From NCBI GenBank assembly GCA_002344005.1, contig DDTD01000077.1:1-49680 (forward strand): 49,680 nucleotides of DNA. The letters are read 5' to 3'. The notes below the pieces were generated by a model. That model was not told the DNA's origin and did not search any database. It saw only the letters and a program-made list of their open reading frames with translations. The position numbers and the translations under genes were made by a program. The stretch comes from Ignavibacteria bacterium UBA2373 (GTDB taxonomy: Bacteria; Bacteroidota; Ignavibacteria; Kapaibacteriales; UBA961). Shown one piece after another: positions 18,174-27,701 of the stretch. Within the stretch, counting starts at the first letter, position 1. Every line of letters begins with the position of its first letter.

Positions 18174-18492
18174 ATTGTGTATGTTCAAAAGCTACTCTAT
18201 CTCCATAGTAAAATAAATATTTAGGAATTTTTAACTTACAATCTTTCAAAAACACGGCTTGAAACACGATAAGTAACTTTCCAACAATATCAAAGTCGGG
18301 TCGAGTTGATAGAAGATACTTTGTGATATTACCCGGTCCGCACCCAATGTCTAACAGTGTAGCATTTTTCTTGGCAATGGAGTGACAAACAATAGAATAT
18401 GTTTCATTATAAATATCCAAGTCCATGAATTTGTCTTGATACAATGAAGCAATAGTATTCCACGTTTCGAATGTTTCTTTATATCTGTCCAT
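18136..18492 (-). pseudogene. Class I SAM-dependent methyltransferase remnant, internally deleted
   Basis: The open frame encodes 118 residues, about half the usual length for this group. The N-terminus (ETFETWNTIASLYQDKFMDL) and the AdoMet-binding motif I LLDIGCGPGN (residues 46-55) are well preserved. Directly after PDFDIVG, where the acidic motif II (IDxxxxM) should follow, the sequence changes to an unrelated-looking hydrophobic stretch. The tail GDRVAF could be a remnant of the family C-terminus, which would imply an internal deletion of about 100 codons. The frame then runs 38 bases into the 3' end of the VWA gene on the opposite strand. It is probably non-functional. A promoter-like repeat lies 80-106 bases upstream of its start. 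Confidence 0.65.
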
Positions 18493-18572
18493 TTTTATAG
18501 TTTTTTAGAATAATGTGTTCCGATATCTATTTATTATAGTTGCTTTATATTTGATGACAAAATAAAGTCTTT

Positions 18573-18598
18573 TCTTTCCCCCAAACTACAAAAGTTTA
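18573..18598 (-). repeat. 26-bp intergenic repeat, copy 1 (promoter-like)
   Basis: This 26-base sequence is identical to 27702-27727. Read on the minus strand its core is AAACTTTTGTAGTTTG, located about 85-105 bases upstream of the methyltransferase remnant. It lacks a clear TTTG -33 box, unlike copies 2 and 3. Confidence 0.7.
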
Positions 18599-18669
18599 GT
18601 AATAAGGAGTCTCAAAAACTAAAGATGTGAGGTAGAAGATATTGATTTTGAGGAGTTTTGCTCAGATTC

Positions 18670-21186
18670 TTAACTTATTACGATGGGCACTTCAATTATA
18701 TTTTTAACGGTTGTGTACAGTTCAACATCTTGTGCAGGTGTTTCAAGCGAAATAATCAAGGCATAACGGGTTCGATTTTCTACCCTACCCAAATGCTTAC
18801 GTTCACGCCACCAACCAATAACAGGATAAACAGCGATGTGGTTGCATTCAGAAAGTTCTGCTGCTGTCATTTCCATATAATCGGAATGTATCGAGCCATT
18901 ACTACGATTGTCTTTACCAATACCCCATCGTTCTGCGCCTGAATTTCTTCTAAAATCTTCATTTTCTTCCCTTGCGGCAATATTTATACGCTTTCTAAAA
19001 TCACTTTCACTTTCATTTACGTTGTTTACATCAAAACGCAAACCGTGTGACTGATAACGATACTTGTCTTTCCAGCCGATTTCGCCTGCTCCGGGTTCTA
19101 TAAAATAGGAGAGTGTAATTTTTAATTTCACGGGGGTTTCGCCCATTTGCAGCAATAAATCGCTTGCCCACGGAAGATTGAAAAAGTGAATTTCGTTTGT
19201 CTTAGGGGTACTGCTTCCTTCTTTGAAATTAAACGGCTGAATGGTTTCCTGTGCTATGTATGTCAATGCACTTTCTTGACTATACAATGCACGGTCTAAA
19301 TCGGGAATACCATAACCGAATGTTCTTAATAAATTTCTAAAACTTTCTCGGTTACCTTGTCGCACATTTTGTTGAGCGAGCATTGTAGGATGCCAATTAG
19401 CTGAATGAACCATCAAACCTCTTATGGTTTCTGCCCAAGCGTTGGGATATTCGTAGGCAATTTTTGCTGCAAACCATGATGCTTGCGCAGCAGCGGCACT
19501 TGTTGCCCAAATCGTATCAAAATGCGTTCTTGTAGTAAACTGCTTTGATGTGGACAATAGCTCCATGTCTTCATGTCTCGAAACACTATTATCAGGAGCT
19601 TTTAATAAATTTCCACCTTCAAAAACAACATCAGGTTTGATTGGCCATTTTTTTTCCCAAACTAATGAAGTTGAACTAAATGGTGAAAGTTGTCCTTCAT
19701 TGGCAACGGGGGTATAATTTGGGAAATTTGGATCCTGTGTCAGAATTTTGGCAGTGTATGCTCCTGCTACTAACGCATTCCATGCTTGGGCTGGATTTTG
19801 AACAGAAGATGTAAAGTTTGAATGGGGATAATTTCGCCACATTTCTTCATCAGCCACATTTCCTGCGGAAACAATAATCAATCGTTGGTTTTCTCCTTCG
19901 CCAAAAGCCAAATTATCAACCATTCCTGACCAAGAAGAAGGTCTGCCCTTATTAACATCTTCGGTTGAAGTAACTGACAAACAATAAACCAATACCATAT
20001 GCGGGTTTTGAATCTCAGCCCTTGCAATACCCTGAGCGGTTACATCGCCCCACAATTCTCGTCGTGTTTGTTCCTGATTTGGGCGTGGAAGAATTTTTAC
20101 AGAACATAGTTTATGCGTAAGTGGAACTGCATTAGCAGAAATAAGCAATTGTTCCATTTGTCCGTAACCTGCTATGCCAGCCATTAATGTTCCGTGTCCT
20201 GCTCTTGGTTCGTGGTCGTCTGTTCCCCACGAATTATCTACGGTGAGTGCATTTGCGTCATTAATTAACGGTTGTAATAATTGATGTCCGTTATTTATTC
20301 CGCTATCCAACAAACAAACTATTACATTGCTATCTACAATTTGTATTCTTTGCAACAAATCATCAACCCACGCTTGTTGCTCAATACGGCTTTCATTTAC
20401 CCAAAAACCTGCGGGTTCTTGCCCCGCTCTAAACTCTGCCAACAAATCGCTTTGCAACATCAATTCAACTAATTGCTCACGGTTGGCATTTATCAATAAA
20501 ACGGCTCTTTCGGGAAATACGATTCTGCGTTGTTTCACTTCAATACCGATATTTTGTGCCGTTGCAAGAAACTGAGCAATTTGTTCCTCATCTTGGTTTT
20601 CTTTGGTATTTACGTTTAGCCATGCTTCGCACCATTTGGCAGTATCTGTTGGAATAAGTTGCGGATTATCTGTCCACAAACCTTCCAATAAAGCTGTGCT
20701 TACGTCTTCGATGCTATTAACTAAATCTGCTTTAAGTGGATTTTCTGTATCTCTAAAGTTTTTAGTTTGATAATCCTGAATTATTTTTATAAAATGTCCT
20801 TCTTTTCCATTTGGAACATAAACAAGAGCCTTGGTTACAACTTGATTTTCTTCTGACAATTCTGATTTAATATTCAAAAGTCGTATCCATTTTTCAGACT
20901 TTTTACCTCGCATACTTTCAAGACTTTTTGTAATCAAATCGTGATTTGCGGCACTTGTAAACTGAATATATGTTCCTTCTCGTGTGGCAATCTGTTCAGC
21001 ACTGCGTTGTTGTTGCAGTTGTTCTTTTTGTTGCCAAATTGCTTCAAACTGACTTAAAAGTTTTTGACTTTGAGTTGCTCTGTCGCGAACAGGTATGCGT
21101 GGTTTTGCTCCCATTGCCGAAGGAACTCTGTATTTTTCGCTTCTTACATTTCCTTGTATGAAGATATGTTTATTATATGATACCAT
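18670..21186 (-). CDS. S8 (subtilisin-like) family serine peptidase paired with an AAA+ ATPase
   Basis: An 838-residue protein with a complete subtilase triad: Asp294 in VCLLDSGIN, His331 in GHGTLMAGI and Ser563 in ATSAAAAQ. The oxyanion asparagine lies in VSAGN. About 280 residues precede the protease domain, including a Gln-rich coiled coil at about 35-65, and a ~200-residue beta-rich C-terminal domain follows. No signal peptide is present, which is unusual for a subtilase and points to an intracellular protease. It begins 9 bases after the stop of the AAA+ ATPase gene, so the two are one transcription unit. S8-type peptidases beside small AAA+ ATPases recur in bacterial genomes, often near restriction systems, and are suspected conflict or defence modules. 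Delivery of substrate to the protease by the ATPase is an inference. Confidence 0.92.
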   Translation of the reverse strand: MVSYNKHIFIQGNVRSEKYRVPSAMGAKPRIPVRDRATQSQKLLSQFEAIWQQKEQLQQQRSAEQIATREGTYIQFTSAANHDLITKSLESMRGKKSEKWIRLLNIKSELSEENQVVTKALVYVPNGKEGHFIKIIQDYQTKNFRDTENPLKADLVNSIEDVSTALLEGLWTDNPQLIPTDTAKWCEAWLNVNTKENQDEEQIAQFLATAQNIGIEVKQRRIVFPERAVLLINANREQLVELMLQSDLLAEFRAGQEPAGFWVNESRIEQQAWVDDLLQRIQIVDSNVIVCLLDSGINNGHQLLQPLINDANALTVDNSWGTDDHEPRAGHGTLMAGIAGYGQMEQLLISANAVPLTHKLCSVKILPRPNQEQTRRELWGDVTAQGIARAEIQNPHMVLVYCLSVTSTEDVNKGRPSSWSGMVDNLAFGEGENQRLIIVSAGNVADEEMWRNYPHSNFTSSVQNPAQAWNALVAGAYTAKILTQDPNFPNYTPVANEGQLSPFSSTSLVWEKKWPIKPDVVFEGGNLLKAPDNSVSRHEDMELLSTSKQFTTRTHFDTIWATSAAAAQASWFAAKIAYEYPNAWAETIRGLMVHSANWHPTMLAQQNVRQGNRESFRNLLRTFGYGIPDLDRALYSQESALTYIAQETIQPFNFKEGSSTPKTNEIHFFNLPWASDLLLQMGETPVKLKITLSYFIEPGAGEIGWKDKYRYQSHGLRFDVNNVNESESDFRKRINIAAREENEDFRRNSGAERWGIGKDNRSNGSIHSDYMEMTAAELSECNHIAVYPVIGWWRERKHLGRVENRTRYALIISLETPAQDVELYTTVKNIIEVPIVIS

Positions 21187-21195
21187 TCTTTATAC

Positions 21196-22149
21196 CTATT
21201 TGTGATACGCGGCATTACGGTCTTTGATTGCTTTTAAAATTAAATCATTATTCATCTGCTGCTTTTCATTTAATATCGTTTCTTTGATAGCATCAATGCA
21301 GGCAAGCGATATTTCAGCATGGCTAAGTCCGTTTATATTGGGTAATAAATCTTTGAACGAAACTTTCTTTGTAAACTGCGAAAGTCTATTTTTTAGTAAT
21401 TCCTCTTTTTCTTCCAAACTAGGCAAATGGTATAGTATAACATCATCAAATCTACGGAACAAGGCTTGGTCTAACAGTTCTTTATTGTTAGTAATTGCAA
21501 TAATAAGACTATCGGAATGGTCACGTTCTATAAATTGAAGAAATGAATTCAATACCCTTCGCATTTCTCCTACGTCATTATCACGGCTGCGTTCGCCACC
21601 AATGGCATCAAATTCATCAAATAGATAAACACCTTGTTTTTGCTCAATCAAATCAAACACCTGACGTAATTTAGCACTGGTTTCGCCCATAAATTTGGTT
21701 ACCATTTTGTCCATTAAAATGGTATAAAGAGGCAAGTTCAATTCATTGGCAATAATAGAGGCTGTAAGAGTTTTACCTGTGCCGGATGGACCTGAAAGCA
21801 AAATCTTTCTGCGATTTTCTAAATCATGTTTACGAAGTTTATCACGCTGCACAAACTCGGAAATGATACGGTTGATTTTGGTTTTAACATCTTTTGTTGC
21901 AATCATATCCGACAGTCTAACGGCGGGAACGTTCTCCTGAATCAATCCCTGCAAGTCGGGACTAAAAGTTTTGCTCTTATGCTTTGTTTCCTTTGCCTTG
22001 TCTATGATGGTTTTTATCTCATTGGCAACAATCGTATGTCCCAATTTGGCTTCGTGAGCAGCTATTTGCAATGCAATAGTTGTAAACTTTTCCGGTTCAC
22101 TGATGTAATGCGATTTGATTAACGATACTATGTAGTCTGCTTTTGCCAT
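21196..22149 (-). CDS. AAA+ ATPase, first gene of the protease pair
   Basis: A 317-residue protein with an N-terminal helical region (residues 1-80) and a single AAA+ module. Walker A is GPSGTGKT at 120-127, Walker B is LFDEFD at 176-181, sensor 1 is in IAITNN at about 217-222, and the arginine finger is FRRFDD near 231-236. The sequence MDKMVTKFMGETSAKLRQVF resembles the pore-loop and following helix of FtsH/spastin/26S-type ATPases, so it probably forms hexameric rings that thread or remodel protein. It is co-transcribed with the S8 peptidase. A Bacteroidota-like promoter is seen about 255 bases upstream, which would leave a long 5' leader. Confidence 0.92.
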   Translation of the reverse strand: MAKADYIVSLIKSHYISEPEKFTTIALQIAAHEAKLGHTIVANEIKTIIDKAKETKHKSKTFSPDLQGLIQENVPAVRLSDMIATKDVKTKINRIISEFVQRDKLRKHDLENRRKILLSGPSGTGKTLTASIIANELNLPLYTILMDKMVTKFMGETSAKLRQVFDLIEQKQGVYLFDEFDAIGGERSRDNDVGEMRRVLNSFLQFIERDHSDSLIIAITNNKELLDQALFRRFDDVILYHLPSLEEKEELLKNRLSQFTKKVSFKDLLPNINGLSHAEISLACIDAIKETILNEKQQMNNDLILKAIKDRNAAYHK

Positions 22150-22533
22150 TTCACTGCAAATTTATAATAGATTTGATTATTGTTAGTTTCTGTTAGTATG
22201 CGCTTGTTAAGTAATATATAATTTCTATGTCGGTTTGTTGTTCATGCGATTTTTATCGTTCTAAAGATTCTTTTCAATGTACGTTCACTATCTTACAATA
22301 CACAGCTAATACGATGCAGATGTGTATGTGCGAAGACGCAGTGTGTCCTTGCAGCTATTGGATTTATACAATTTCTACTAACACAAAAAGTTGTTTCTCC
22401 GCTCAAAAGTACAAAAGTTTGGCTACACACACAAATTTTTATCTGAACTCATCCAACAAAGCACACCAATAATTCATCTAAACGGTGAAGAATATTTTGT
22501 ACAATGCTTGTATGTATCAATGGCTGTCTTTTT
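22150..22533. other. Intergenic region of 384 bp upstream of the AAA/S8 operon
   Basis: This region holds the promoter-like element at 22404-22435. The ~250 bases between it and ATG 22149 would be a 5' leader. A plus-strand frame of 81 codons is Cys-rich but has no domain, no Shine-Dalgarno and no neighbour in that orientation, so it is not called. No terminator is obvious for the restriction gene that ends at 22534. Confidence 0.5.
22404..22435 (-). promoter_or_regulatory. Bacteroidota-type promoter candidate for the AAA/S8 operon (repeat copy 2)
   Basis: Read on the minus strand: TTTG at 22435-22432, a 20-base spacer, then TACTTTTG at 22411-22404, which fits TAnnTTTG. Apart from three or four positions it matches the copy at 27711-27741, including the GTGTAG and AAACTTTTGTA segments in the spacer. 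Confidence 0.55.
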
Positions 22534-25500
22534 TTAATCCATCGGTTTTATCATACTCTCTATAAATCCAATTTCTTCTTTCGTCAGTCTATATTTTTTA
22601 TATAATTGCTTGTCTATCTCCGCTATGGATTTGCTCCAATCAATGTCTGATTGTTCTGTGAAATCTTGTGATGGTACAAACGTAAAACATTCTTTAGTTA
22701 CATTCACAGAAGTAATGGATTGTCGAAGTAGAAATCTCGCAAACTTTGAGTTTAAATATTTAATATAATTTTCAGCTTCTACTTTTTCAGAAAAAACCGC
22801 AACATTTATATACGTTTCTGAGTGAATTTCACCGGGTAGAAGTAGTTGAGGATTTGTTATCACTCGATATTTATCGCCAGGTTTTAAATTTAACTCACCA
22901 TTGCTAGGCACGAACCTTCCTATAATTACTTTGAACTTAGAAATCAAATCAATATTTTTCTTTACATCTTTTCTAGATACATAGCCCCATCCAGCACTTG
23001 TAAGAACTCTTATATCATTCTTAATTCCAACTTCTCTTCCTCTAAAGTAAGTTCTGAAACCAAATGGGTTGATTGAGAGTACTAATTCATTTAAGGATAC
23101 GTTGGATAATTTTTTGACTTTTAATACGATTGATATAGCTGCATTTGAACGTATAAAGACATCAAAATCATGAAGATTTCTACTCATGGTTTTGTTTGTT
23201 GTTGCATCTGTATTTACAACGGTACACAAACCATTATAATTGTTAGACCATAAGAAATAGCAAAGTCCGCCAGCTATATCAACTGTGGGAAATATATTTT
23301 TACTAGTTTCAAAATCTACAAGTATTGCCATATTCTTATCAGAAAGCATATTTTTTCTGAAATCATCTAACCCTCTGCCACCTGCATACCATCTAGCAGG
23401 CATAATCATAGAAATATGGTCAGGTAAAATCTTTTTACTTATTAAAATGAACTTTTGATATACTGGTATAGCTCCTCTATCCGTACCACCGTCCATTTCC
23501 TGATACGGTGGATTTCCTACGATTGCATTAAATTTCATATTGTCAGTATTATGTGATTTCCAAAAAGTTTTACCTTGTTTTACTTTATCAAGAAATTGTT
23601 CTTGTTTGTGAGTTATCTGATGTACCAGATTTTCGACATATTGAGTATTCACTGTTGCATTTCTAAAGCCGACCAGAGTTCTTTTTGTGATGCTCTTAGC
23701 CATAGGTGTTTTGCATATCACAAAAATATTTTCACGCATTACCTTATCCCAAATATTGTATTGTTCTTCTATGGTTGGTTTTTGTTCCTTTTTTTTGTAC
23801 TTCGCATCCACTAATTTTTTATAGATACCATAGCCCATATAGAGTGGATATAAACCTGATTTGGAATTTATCTCAAGAATTTTTGAATTTTCGGCAAAGA
23901 CATTTTTTGTGACATTGCCATGATGTACAAATCGTGGTTTTTCTATGGTATTTTCCATTTTTTCATCAAAAAAGACATAACCACCCAAGCAATCGCCTAT
24001 GTGCATATTCACTACTCGCCAAGGAGTGAGCACTGTTTCTTTGTCGGGATTTCTAAATGTGCTGAAAATAGTTGTAATTCTGGATATTCGTTCTTCAATG
24101 CTCATATTGTCGGCTGTTCTTGCCATGGCACGTATTCGTTTACCCGCCGCTCTGAACACATCCGGATCATAATACTTTTTGAATTTTTCAAACTCAATTT
24201 TTGTAACCCCTTTGGGCATAAATTCCTCCCATGATTGATTGTCTATGAGTTGAGAGAAATTATGAATGGTTAATTCTTTGTCTTCATCTTTTACTTCCGC
24301 ACCGTATAGAAGCAAAGGCATACGAATAGATATACCTCGTAAAATAGAAATGGCGGTATCACGGTTTTTTCGTTTTTCTTCTTTTTCTTTTAGGAGCCGT
24401 TTTTCTTCTTCCGTCAATTCCTTTTTAGTTCTGCTTTTCTTTTCGGCATCTCCAAGTTGTTCATATTCTTCATCGGTAAAGCCTTGCTGATTTATATCAA
24501 TATCACCACTTTTATGTATGGCTTTCGTTGTACCGATTATTTTTTTTAATTTTTCAAATTCTTTTAATTCAACATTGTTCAGTTTCATTAACTGATCATT
24601 ATACAAATAGCCGTCTTCAAATCCATTACGTACCACTCTTTCAATATAGACTTTTTTGAGTTGCTCGAGCATACTTTCCACATTATAGGCAGTCATTCGC
24701 GAGCCATCAACGGAGATGATAGGACAGAAATTTAAGAATTCGCCCATTGTTTGGCGGTCTTGGTCTGAGGTTTTACCGGCTTTTGAAGAAATTTTAGCAA
24801 CTTCTGATATTACTTTTAGCGTTCTGTCAGGTGCAAAATCGAACACAAAACATTCTTCTTTTACTTTACCGTGTATAGTTGCTGGGGTTTGTACTCTAAA
24901 AATGGTTTGCATATAGCTTGAAGCGGATGTATTAAATGACCCGGCAAGCATAAAAACAGCAGTCCAAGCAGGGACAGAAACCCCGGTGGTTAATCTGCCG
25001 CATGAAAGAGTAATGGTATAGGTTTCGTGTGGTTTGTTGGTAATAGCATTTTTTACTTTTCTCAATGCCTCCTCGTTTTCTTCTTCTTTGTCGCCCTCAC
25101 CTGCCACATTGACTATTTTGAATTGACCGAAAACAGGATGTGACTGTAATATGGCACTCAAAGCTCTTGCTTCTTTTACGCCGGGAACCATCCACAATGA
25201 ATGTCGAAAATTATCCCTGTATGTTTTAGTAGAATAGGGATAGTTACTAATGTTATCCTCTTTACAAATTAAGTTCAAAAAAGCACGAATATCCTTTTCA
25301 TGCAGAAAACGATTATCGTCTTTTACTCTAAAAAATTCACGGAAGTTGAATGCTAATTCTTCATCTTTGAATGAACTAAATAATTTGCCTAAGTCGTAGG
25401 TGTAAATATTAAGGCGAGGAAGCGAAGCATAAGGATTGGGATCACCACAATGAATTTCGTCCCATTCCTTTTTGGCTTTTTGCTCCATGACATAATCCCA

Positions 25501-26490
25501 AGTAAAGATTTCATCGTCTTTATAATTACTCAAAAGATTAAAGGGAGTTCCTGAAAGGTGGAGAACCTTTGTAGAATGTTTTTCTAATTCACGAATCACA
25601 TTTTTCCCTAAATCAGTTTGCGTTCCTTCATGTGCTTCATCTATGATGATGAGTTCCCATTGAGTATTAAATATTGTATCATTTTTATTAAAATTTCCTC
25701 CAACGTGTGAAGAACCTCTCAGATCCTGAATAGAAGCGAAGTATATATATTTTGATTTAGTTTTCTTTTGTTGCGTCTCGAGGGTTTGTATTGTCTCTCC
25801 TTGCTTTTTCGAGCCATAGGAAAAATTTGGTTTATCGTAAAATATCTTCCCAAAATCTTCAAACCACCCTTCATCTACAACAGGGCGATGCGTTAGGATT
25901 AATGTTCTTTTTAAGTCCAAATCCTTAACAACCTGAAGCGCAGAAAGGGTTTTGCCAAAACGCATTTTTGCAAACCAAAGCATTTTATTACCTTTTTTGA
26001 ATTGCTTCTTGGTTTTCTCAATAGCGTCTTGTTGCTCAGGTCTAAAAACAATGGGATTTCTATCCGTTGAGATTTCACTTTTACCAATAGATTTTTTCCC
26101 TTCTTTTACTGCTTTAATCGCCTTTTTTGCAGTTTCAAGATCTGTTATAAACCATTCATTGGATTTGTTTTTTATATCAAAGAGTTTTTGTTTTATGCCT
26201 GAACGTTTTAAAACTTGATGTACATCTGAATCTGAAAATGACTTTAATATACCTTTGTCATTGAAAGCTGCTATTTCAGTATGGAGTAACTCATATTTAA
26301 TACCGGCTGTTTGAGTATATTGATTGATTCGTTTTCGGGCAGCTTCATTGAGTACTTTACTATTGGGTAGTAAAGAAATACCTTCGGTGTCGGCAGTTGT
26401 TTCTCCGATTTTCAAACATCCTTTGTGTGCGCTGTCATTGATACGAAACACATAGATAAGTTTTATTTTAAGTGATGATGTAAACTTCAT
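22534..26490 (-). CDS. Restriction-modification fusion: GIY-YIG-like domain, SF2 helicase, Eco57I-type methyltransferase C-terminal part
   Basis: A 1318-residue protein from ATG 26490; an in-frame TTG at 26517 would overlap the previous gene. Residues ~10-125 look like a T5orf172/MUG113-type GIY-YIG domain (IYVFRI, LKIGETT, RINQYT, DVHQVL, EWF). A superfamily 2 helicase follows: motif I MRFGKT with Lys180, then DEAH at 284-287, then LSGTPF. The NPPY catalytic motif of N6-adenine methyltransferases lies at 993-996 (VGNPPYQEMDG), and the C-terminus looks like a target-recognition region. No motif I for AdoMet binding was found before NPPY. The likely motif I is in the neighbouring 336-residue protein, so the two probably act together. 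The role is restriction and modification of foreign DNA; the specificity cannot be read. Confidence 0.88.
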   Translation of the reverse strand: MKFTSSLKIKLIYVFRINDSAHKGCLKIGETTADTEGISLLPNSKVLNEAARKRINQYTQTAGIKYELLHTEIAAFNDKGILKSFSDSDVHQVLKRSGIKQKLFDIKNKSNEWFITDLETAKKAIKAVKEGKKSIGKSEISTDRNPIVFRPEQQDAIEKTKKQFKKGNKMLWFAKMRFGKTLSALQVVKDLDLKRTLILTHRPVVDEGWFEDFGKIFYDKPNFSYGSKKQGETIQTLETQQKKTKSKYIYFASIQDLRGSSHVGGNFNKNDTIFNTQWELIIIDEAHEGTQTDLGKNVIRELEKHSTKVLHLSGTPFNLLSNYKDDEIFTWDYVMEQKAKKEWDEIHCGDPNPYASLPRLNIYTYDLGKLFSSFKDEELAFNFREFFRVKDDNRFLHEKDIRAFLNLICKEDNISNYPYSTKTYRDNFRHSLWMVPGVKEARALSAILQSHPVFGQFKIVNVAGEGDKEEENEEALRKVKNAITNKPHETYTITLSCGRLTTGVSVPAWTAVFMLAGSFNTSASSYMQTIFRVQTPATIHGKVKEECFVFDFAPDRTLKVISEVAKISSKAGKTSDQDRQTMGEFLNFCPIISVDGSRMTAYNVESMLEQLKKVYIERVVRNGFEDGYLYNDQLMKLNNVELKEFEKLKKIIGTTKAIHKSGDIDINQQGFTDEEYEQLGDAEKKSRTKKELTEEEKRLLKEKEEKRKNRDTAISILRGISIRMPLLLYGAEVKDEDKELTIHNFSQLIDNQSWEEFMPKGVTKIEFEKFKKYYDPDVFRAAGKRIRAMARTADNMSIEERISRITTIFSTFRNPDKETVLTPWRVVNMHIGDCLGGYVFFDEKMENTIEKPRFVHHGNVTKNVFAENSKILEINSKSGLYPLYMGYGIYKKLVDAKYKKKEQKPTIEEQYNIWDKVMRENIFVICKTPMAKSITKRTLVGFRNATVNTQYVENLVHQITHKQEQFLDKVKQGKTFWKSHNTDNMKFNAIVGNPPYQEMDGGTDRGAIPVYQKFILISKKILPDHISMIMPARWYAGGRGLDDFRKNMLSDKNMAILVDFETSKNIFPTVDIAGGLCYFLWSNNYNGLCTVVNTDATTNKTMSRNLHDFDVFIRSNAAISIVLKVKKLSNVSLNELVLSINPFGFRTYFRGREVGIKNDIRVLTSAGWGYVSRKDVKKNIDLISKFKVIIGRFVPSNGELNLKPGDKYRVITNPQLLLPGEIHSETYINVAVFSEKVEAENYIKYLNSKFARFLLRQSITSVNVTKECFTFVPSQDFTEQSDIDWSKSIAEIDKQLYKKYRLTKEEIGFIESMIKPMD

Positions 26491-26503
26491 AGCATTACTC
26501 TTA

Positions 26504-27514
26504 TTAAAGCAAGTCAATAAATTTAATTTTTTTGCCTTTTTTACCGTTTTCTAAATCTTTATTGCCCCAATCTCTTATTAAGCAATACATTCCATTGTGT
26601 TTTTTAATATTATCATTTGCACATCCTTCACATTCCTCTTTTTTGACATCTACCTCGCCAAACAAAGTGTCATTTCTCGATAATTTTGGGTGGCAACTTT
26701 CCGGTATCACTCCCTTTAGACCATCCATTTGCCATACATTCCAAGAAATAATATACGCTATGTATTGAATAGATTTTAGTAGTGGTTCTTTATGAAATTT
26801 GAATTTGTAATTTTCTATAAATGTGATGAGCATGGCTTCTCTGGCAAGAAGTAAACTGTCACCCTGCCATTCAAAGGCATAAATATTTTTATATGCAATT
26901 TGTGCTGCTTTCAACCATTCTCCGGAATCCTCGACATTTTCATTAATTACTCGTAATTTTCTATCTAAAAGACCAATCCTATTATCAACTTGGATAAATT
27001 CTCCTGTTGTTGTATCGTATCGGCTTGTTATATATGGTGCTTCCCCACACGCCATTTCGAGTCTGGTTTCCCGTACATAATGTTGCCATGTTTTACCCGA
27101 AGGAAAGTTGATTTTATTGTGATTTACTTCCCATGTCCTCGTACCGTCATGTGATAACACTTCAGTATTGAAAACATTTTCCATTTCAAACCAAGCATTG
27201 TCAATAAGGTTGTTTTGTGCATTACATATCCAAGACGGCGTAAAAACTTCAGCCATTTCACGCACTCTCGATTGTTGCAATTCTTTATTTTTTTTAACTC
27301 GCGGCATTATTATATTGCCATTTTCACCGGTTATTGAAGAAGTTGTTATATGCGAAGAACGTCCATAATCATCACCCAAGTCTTGATAATTGTCTGTTGC
27401 CCAAAAGATATTTTGTTTTGTTGTGTGGTCACGCAAAAGTATGTCTAGTACTTTAGGATACTTCCCTGATATGTCATTTTCTAAAATATCTATGTCTATT
27501 CCCAATTCTTCCAT
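26504..27514 (-). CDS. Restriction-modification partner carrying the N-terminal part of the methyltransferase
   Basis: A 336-residue protein. REMAEVFTPSWICNAQNNLID (near residues 86-106) resembles motif X of N6-adenine methyltransferases. LEMACGEAPYI followed by SRYD looks like the AdoMet-binding motif I region, and YAFEWQGDSLLLARE could be the segment after it. There is no NPPY motif here; it is in the next gene, 13 bases downstream. The protein is therefore best read as half of a split methyltransferase, usually annotated as restriction endonuclease subunit M. Four cysteines near the C-terminus (ECEGC ... YC) might bind a metal. It is the first gene of the R-M unit, and a promoter-like repeat lies 190-230 bases upstream. 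Confidence 0.82.
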   Translation of the reverse strand: MEELGIDIDILENDISGKYPKVLDILLRDHTTKQNIFWATDNYQDLGDDYGRSSHITTSSITGENGNIIMPRVKKNKELQQSRVREMAEVFTPSWICNAQNNLIDNAWFEMENVFNTEVLSHDGTRTWEVNHNKINFPSGKTWQHYVRETRLEMACGEAPYITSRYDTTTGEFIQVDNRIGLLDRKLRVINENVEDSGEWLKAAQIAYKNIYAFEWQGDSLLLAREAMLITFIENYKFKFHKEPLLKSIQYIAYIISWNVWQMDGLKGVIPESCHPKLSRNDTLFGEVDVKKEECEGCANDNIKKHNGMYCLIRDWGNKDLENGKKGKKIKFIDLL

Positions 27515-27701
27515 CTATTTTAGTTGTTATTGTATTGTTTGTACTCTCTATCTTAAAATTACATTCTTACTCTTTCTTCAGGACTGTCAAGAAACTCTGA
27601 ATCTTCTTCTAAAAACTCAACTTTACATTAGGGTTTTATCATAACATAAAGGTTGTTGCAAAAATAAAAGTTTCTTTGTTAGGAAACATACTTTTTAACC
27701 G

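Noticed and set aside
22227..22472. Plus-strand Cys-rich frame of 81 codons
   Set aside because: Irregular Cys spacing, no ribosome site, isolated orientation, and overlap with a minus-strand promoter candidate. It looks like chance.
26491..26517. TTG start for the large R-M protein
   Set aside because: It would overlap the upstream gene; ATG 26490 gives a clean 13-base gap and a normal N-terminus.
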